From assembly GCA_903928915.1 (NCBI GenBank), contig CAIYSL010000098.1:186033-250032 (forward strand): a stretch of 64,000 nt of DNA, read 5' to 3'. Positions 60,757 to 64,000 of this stretch are shown one piece after another (within the stretch, counting starts at the first letter, position 1; each line of letters begins with the position of its first letter). The notes beneath the pieces are model-generated. The model did no database searches. It had not been told where the DNA came from and was given only the letters and a program-made list of their open reading frames with translations. Source of the stretch: an uncultured Syntrophobacterales bacterium (lineage in GTDB: Bacteria; Desulfobacterota; Syntrophia; Syntrophales; UBA5619). Position numbers and translations under genes: made by a program.

Positions 60757-61845
60757 ATGACAAGACGTGAGACCCTGAAGCGGGGCGGCCGGGGCCTGAT
60801 CCTCCTGGCCGTGATGATCTTCTCTGCGGGATCGGCATGGGCCGGGGAGGCGCCGCTGCCCCTGCCCCGGGTCGCCATCCTGGCCATGGGCGGGACCATC
60901 GCCGGCCAGGGCGCCTCCGCGACCGCGACGACCCAGTACACGGCCGGGGTGCTCGACGTGGGCGCGCTCGTCGCCTCGGTGCCGGGCCTCGAGAAGGTGG
61001 CACGGATCTCGGCCGAGCAGGTGGCCAACATCGACAGCGCCCACATCACCAACGAGCATCTCCTGAAGCTGGCCCGCAGGGTCAACGCCCTGACCGCGGC
61101 CGGAGCGGTGGACGGCATCGTCGTTACCCACGGCACCGACACCCTGGAGGAGACGGCTTACTTCCTGAACCTCGTGGTCGAGGCTGACGCGCCCGTGGTC
61201 CTCACCGGATCGATGCGGCCCGCCACGGCCATCAGCGCCGACGGCCCGCTGAACCTGTACAACGCCGTGGTCCTGGCGGCAAGCCCGCAGGCCCGGGGCC
61301 AGGGGGTGCTCGTGGCCATGAACGAGCGGATCGACGCCAGCCGCGACGTAACCAAGACCCACACGACGAACGTCGACACCTTCCGCTCGCCCGAATTCGG
61401 CTGTCTGGGCTACGTGATCGACGGGAAGGTGCACCTCTTGCGGGCGCAGACGAAGCGCCACACGGTGCGATCGGAGTTCCGTCTCGGGAAATTGGAGAAG
61501 CTGCCGCGGGTGGAGGTCCTCTACGGCCACGGGAACGACTCGGGCGACCTGGTCGATGCGGCGGTGCGGGCCGGGGCGCAGGGGATCGTCCACGCCGGGG
61601 TCGGCGACGGCGGGGCCTTCCCGGCGACCTACGCGGCGCTCAAGGAGGCCCGGGCCAAGGGGGTCGTGGTAGTGCGCGCCAGCCGCGTGGGGAGCGGTCC
61701 GGTGGCCCCGAATGAGGATGATCGCAAAGACGGCATGGTTACGAGCGACACGCTCAACCCGCAGAAGGCGCGGATACTGCTCATGCTCGCCCTCACCCGG
61801 ACCACCGACCTCGCGGAGATCCGGCGGATCTTTACAGAATATTGA
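60757..61845 (+). CDS. Periplasmic type II L-asparaginase
   Basis: 362 residues. The start at 60757 follows GGGGA and gives a signal peptide ending SAGSAWAG; its n-region TRRETLKRG resembles a Tat signal. Catalytic Thr residues lie in LAMGGTIAG and VVTHGTDTLEETAYFL, the two asparaginase signatures, and a third conserved region is GSMRPATAISADGPLNL. Hydrolyses asparagine to aspartate and ammonia in the periplasm. Aspartate formed could feed the aspartase encoded at 26.7 kb. A strong terminator follows. Confidence 0.95.
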   Translation: MTRRETLKRGGRGLILLAVMIFSAGSAWAGEAPLPLPRVAILAMGGTIAGQGASATATTQYTAGVLDVGALVASVPGLEKVARISAEQVANIDSAHITNEHLLKLARRVNALTAAGAVDGIVVTHGTDTLEETAYFLNLVVEADAPVVLTGSMRPATAISADGPLNLYNAVVLAASPQARGQGVLVAMNERIDASRDVTKTHTTNVDTFRSPEFGCLGYVIDGKVHLLRAQTKRHTVRSEFRLGKLEKLPRVEVLYGHGNDSGDLVDAAVRAGAQGIVHAGVGDGGAFPATYAALKEARAKGVVVVRASRVGSGPVAPNEDDRKDGMVTSDTLNPQKARILLMLALTRTTDLAEIRRIFTEY

Positions 61846-61859
61846 AGGGGATCAAGAAG

Positions 61860-61897
61860 CGCCTGCACCGGTCTCCCTCGGGTTCCCGGTGCAGGCG
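61860..61897. terminator. Bidirectional terminator between asparaginase and the surface-protein gene
   Basis: CGCCTGCACCGG (61860-61871) and its exact complement (61886-61897) form a 12-bp stem. It is positioned between convergent stops and followed by GCGTTTCT on the plus strand. Confidence 0.8.
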
Positions 61898-61904
61898 TGC
61901 GTTT

Positions 61905-64000
61905 CTACTCTGCCCAAAGCGCAGGCAGCGTCTCGATTCGGCCGTTTGCGGAGATCGTTTCAAACCCGTAGAGATCCGTATCGGATGCTACCCTGATATG
62001 GGTCATACCCGTAGCGGAGACGCCGTTGAAGAGATCGCTCGGCCTTCCGGTCCAGTTGGACCCGGCCGCAAGTCGAAGGGTGTTTTCCGCCAGCACCGCC
62101 CCCGCAGCGTTATGGCCCGTTACCCTGACCGCAGCTTCGGCCGTACTGGGATTGAGCAGATCGAAGGATGATTCCGCATCCGTCGAGAGCAGGCCGAAGT
62201 AGCCCTCCTTGAACCGCAGGGCATTCAGGTTGACCGCGCCGAGTTTTCCGGTATTTTCTTTTCCGTATACTGCCAGCCCCTGGAAATGAAGCAGCGGTCT
62301 TCCGACGGCGGTGATAAAATCCGCCTCTCCGGCGATCTTTGCCCATCGGCTGTTGTTCTGCAGCAGATCGGACAGATTGACTGCTATTTTGCTTCGGGGT
62401 GCTTCGCTGCCCAATGGTTGAGTGCCGAATGAAATCTCCGCCACCCCTCCGTCGTCGCTGTAGCCCCATATATGCACCGTGCCGTGATAGTAGCTGTTGA
62501 AGCCGATACCGGTAAACTCGCCTGAGCCGTGCAGGATGGAGGGCACATACAGCGCATTCAGGTTGCGCTCGCTCAGACGGACGGCAGCCATGTCCCCGCC
62601 GGAACTCAGGCTCCTGAACATCATCATCGCGGCAACGTATCCCGTAGACCGTATCGTGCTTACCTTCTCCGTCGCGCCCATCCAGAAGAATTTCCGCGAC
62701 CGTGCGGATAAGGTAACCTTGCTGGATGCGCCGGAATCGTAGGTCAAGGTTACTTCTACATCCCCATCTGAGGGGTTGAACAGCGATAGCGCTGTTGCCC
62801 AGTTTGCATCGACCGCAGCATGAGGAACGGAGAAGAACGGCTCCAGAAGGGTGCTTGCGGGCCATGCGCATCTCTGGCCGAGAGAGTTTGCGTACCGTGT
62901 GTAGCCCAGGAGAGCTCCGTCTCCAGAAACAGTGGCACTTGCGCTGTTCTGGGGGATGCTGTCGGACGGAATAGCTGCCTCCCCTCTCGGCCCCAGGACT
63001 ATCGTAGCCGTCTCGATCAGGCCCCCTGCCTCCGTGTAGTAGGAAACCGTCGCCGTAGCGGTACGGGTTCCCGTGTTTACGATGGCGATCTCCGTCCTCT
63101 CATTCCCTGCCGAAGCGAGATAGGGGAAATAGAGGACCGCACGGGCTTCGATCACCGCAGGGCCGCCCGGGTCTGATATCCTCCCGTTTGCCTCCAGGTC
63201 GCCGTCTCCCCGTTTGCCGTCTACGAAGTGCAGCACAACGGTATTTCCCACCACCTCGGCGCCTGTTTCGCCGTCATAGGAGAACTCGTACCAGTGATCC
63301 TGGCGGTTGTCCGGTGTCTTTCCGTACTTGAAATAGAACTGCGGCGGCGCACCATTCAAGAAAATGGTCGCGGTGGTGGAGCCGCCCCATTGAAGGCCCG
63401 TGATTCCGAAGGAGAAGACTCCGTAGGGAAAGGTAACCCCTTCCGGGGGTGGGGCGGCAAATGTTCCCAAGGCATAGGAATGGTCGATCGACCGTCCTGA
63501 AGGAACCGCCACCGTGATGTACTTGCTGACGCCATTCTGCACATAGGTGTGAAAGGAGACGGAATTGCCCTGCCGCCAATCGGGAATGCCGTCGCCATTG
63601 CCGTCATAGGCCGTATCGTCTCCGCGGGGACCTCGTTCTTCCGAGTCTGGTGCGCCGTCGCCGTCGCCGTCGTAGCCGGAGTCCAATAGCCCGAGCGGGC
63701 CGGCCGCGGGGGAGCCGTTGACGGTTCCCCCGTAGTTGTACAACGCGGTGGCGTTCGCCGTGCCCGCCGCGCCGTTCCGGCCACCCTCGCCCGTGCCTCC
63801 CGCGCCTGCCGTTGCGGTTGAGCCCGTCGCCATGGCGGTCCCGCTCGCTATTGTCAAGAAGCCGGCATTCACGAAGACCGCCGGCCCGGCGGCGGCCCCG
63901 CCGCCGCCGCCGCTGCCGCTACCCGTTCCGCCGTTGCCGCCCCGGATCCCGAAACCCAGCGAGCCGCCCGCACCGCCCGCGCCGCCGTCGCTGCCGCCCC
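61905..64000 (-). CDS. Gly-rich surface protein with choice-of-anchor-U-like domain, N-terminus beyond window
   Basis: About 697 residues visible; the frame is open at the right edge, so the beginning is missing, and an apparent GTG start at 63872 is inside it. Near the edge the chain is a Gly/Ala/Ser-rich repeat (GGSDGGAGGAGGSLGF). Next come Asp-rich calcium-loop repeats like thrombospondin type 3 (GYDGDGDGAPDSEERG, DGNGDGIPDW) and a choice-of-anchor-U-like domain ending DGKRGDGDLEANGRISDPGG. The C-terminal ~400 residues contain repeated Ig-like segments with no known name. Secreted or outer-surface adhesin or filament component is likely. Confidence 0.8.
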   Translation of the reverse strand, partial: GGSDGGAGGAGGSLGFGIRGGNGGTGSGSGGGGGAAAGPAVFVNAGFLTIASGTAMATGSTATAGAGGTGEGGRNGAAGTANATALYNYGGTVNGSPAAGPLGLLDSGYDGDGDGAPDSEERGPRGDDTAYDGNGDGIPDWRQGNSVSFHTYVQNGVSKYITVAVPSGRSIDHSYALGTFAAPPPEGVTFPYGVFSFGITGLQWGGSTTATIFLNGAPPQFYFKYGKTPDNRQDHWYEFSYDGETGAEVVGNTVVLHFVDGKRGDGDLEANGRISDPGGPAVIEARAVLYFPYLASAGNERTEIAIVNTGTRTATATVSYYTEAGGLIETATIVLGPRGEAAIPSDSIPQNSASATVSGDGALLGYTRYANSLGQRCAWPASTLLEPFFSVPHAAVDANWATALSLFNPSDGDVEVTLTYDSGASSKVTLSARSRKFFWMGATEKVSTIRSTGYVAAMMMFRSLSSGGDMAAVRLSERNLNALYVPSILHGSGEFTGIGFNSYYHGTVHIWGYSDDGGVAEISFGTQPLGSEAPRSKIAVNLSDLLQNNSRWAKIAGEADFITAVGRPLLHFQGLAVYGKENTGKLGAVNLNALRFKEGYFGLLSTDAESSFDLLNPSTAEAAVRVTGHNAAGAVLAENTLRLAAGSNWTGRPSDLFNGVSATGMTHIRVASDTDLYGFETISANGRIETLPALWAE

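Noticed and set aside
1..64000. CRISPR arrays, insertion sequences, prophage or att sites, rRNA and tRNA genes
   Set aside because: No regularly spaced direct repeats, transposase or integrase motifs, or conserved rRNA or tRNA segments were found on either strand.

Overview
This window is a high-GC, densely packed segment of a bacterial chromosome. RND efflux parts, periplasmic lipoproteins and tripartite tricarboxylate (TTT) transporters indicate a Gram-negative cell. The H-cluster maturases HydF and HydG, a CooT-like nickel protein and two genes with in-frame UGA (selenocysteine) codons point to an anaerobe that decodes selenocysteine. A deltaproteobacterial (Desulfobacterota-like) host fits best, but this is inference: there is no rRNA or other marker gene here. 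No CRISPR array, rRNA, tRNA or transposase was seen.

Layout. 1-4.8 kb: TetR-controlled RND efflux operon, with the permease cut by the left edge. 4.8-7.9 kb: small metallopeptidase, RmuC, an RRM RNA-binding protein and a small membrane protein. 8.1-14.9 kb: a six-gene block with its own promoter: HlyD-like adaptor, FtsX-like permease, ATPase with an extra C-terminal domain, FeeM/LuxI-like N-acyltransferase, a GNAT protein resembling N-myristoyltransferase, and an MFS carrier. It looks like an undescribed acylated-metabolite synthesis and export system. 14.9-20.4 kb: cold-shock protein with an attenuator-like leader, glycerol kinase, cyclophilin, Zn-alcohol dehydrogenase, MFS carrier, Dabb protein. 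20.4-24.6 kb: selenophosphate synthetase SelD with Sec at position 17, PilZ protein, LysR regulator, threonine synthase. 24.6-26.3 kb: Cys-rich zinc-finger-like, CBS, lipoprotein and DUF4396 genes. 26.4-31.1 kb: a candidate small RNA or leader, then aspA-like lyase, hydF, TM1266-type regulator and hydG.

31.1-48.6 kb: a response regulator with a degenerate GGDEF domain, then an eight-gene minus-strand catabolic operon (Tm-1-like protein, DapA-type aldolase, SDR, 2-hydroxyacid dehydrogenase, transaldolase-like protein, TctC, TctB, TctA). It diverges from an omega-aminotransferase and isochorismatase-type hydrolase across a control region with two consensus promoters flanking a palindrome. After it come CooT, a Bcr/CflA carrier, a C_GCAxxG_C_C redox protein whose first conserved Cys is replaced by an in-frame UGA followed by a SECIS-like hairpin, a beta-hydroxyacid dehydrogenase and an orphan TctC-type binding protein. 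48.8-64 kb: DUF523/DUF1722 protein, TIGR01777 epimerase, an AT-richer unknown lipoprotein, ZIP transporter, ABC-F ATPase, CinA-type amidase, a large hybrid histidine kinase, a truncated cation-diffusion-type membrane protein, L-asparaginase and a Gly-rich surface protein cut by the right edge.

The most notable items are the UGA-containing C_GCAxxG_C_C gene, the acyltransferase/exporter block, the promoter-to-terminator RNA before aspA-hydF, and the uncharacterised TTT catabolic operon.
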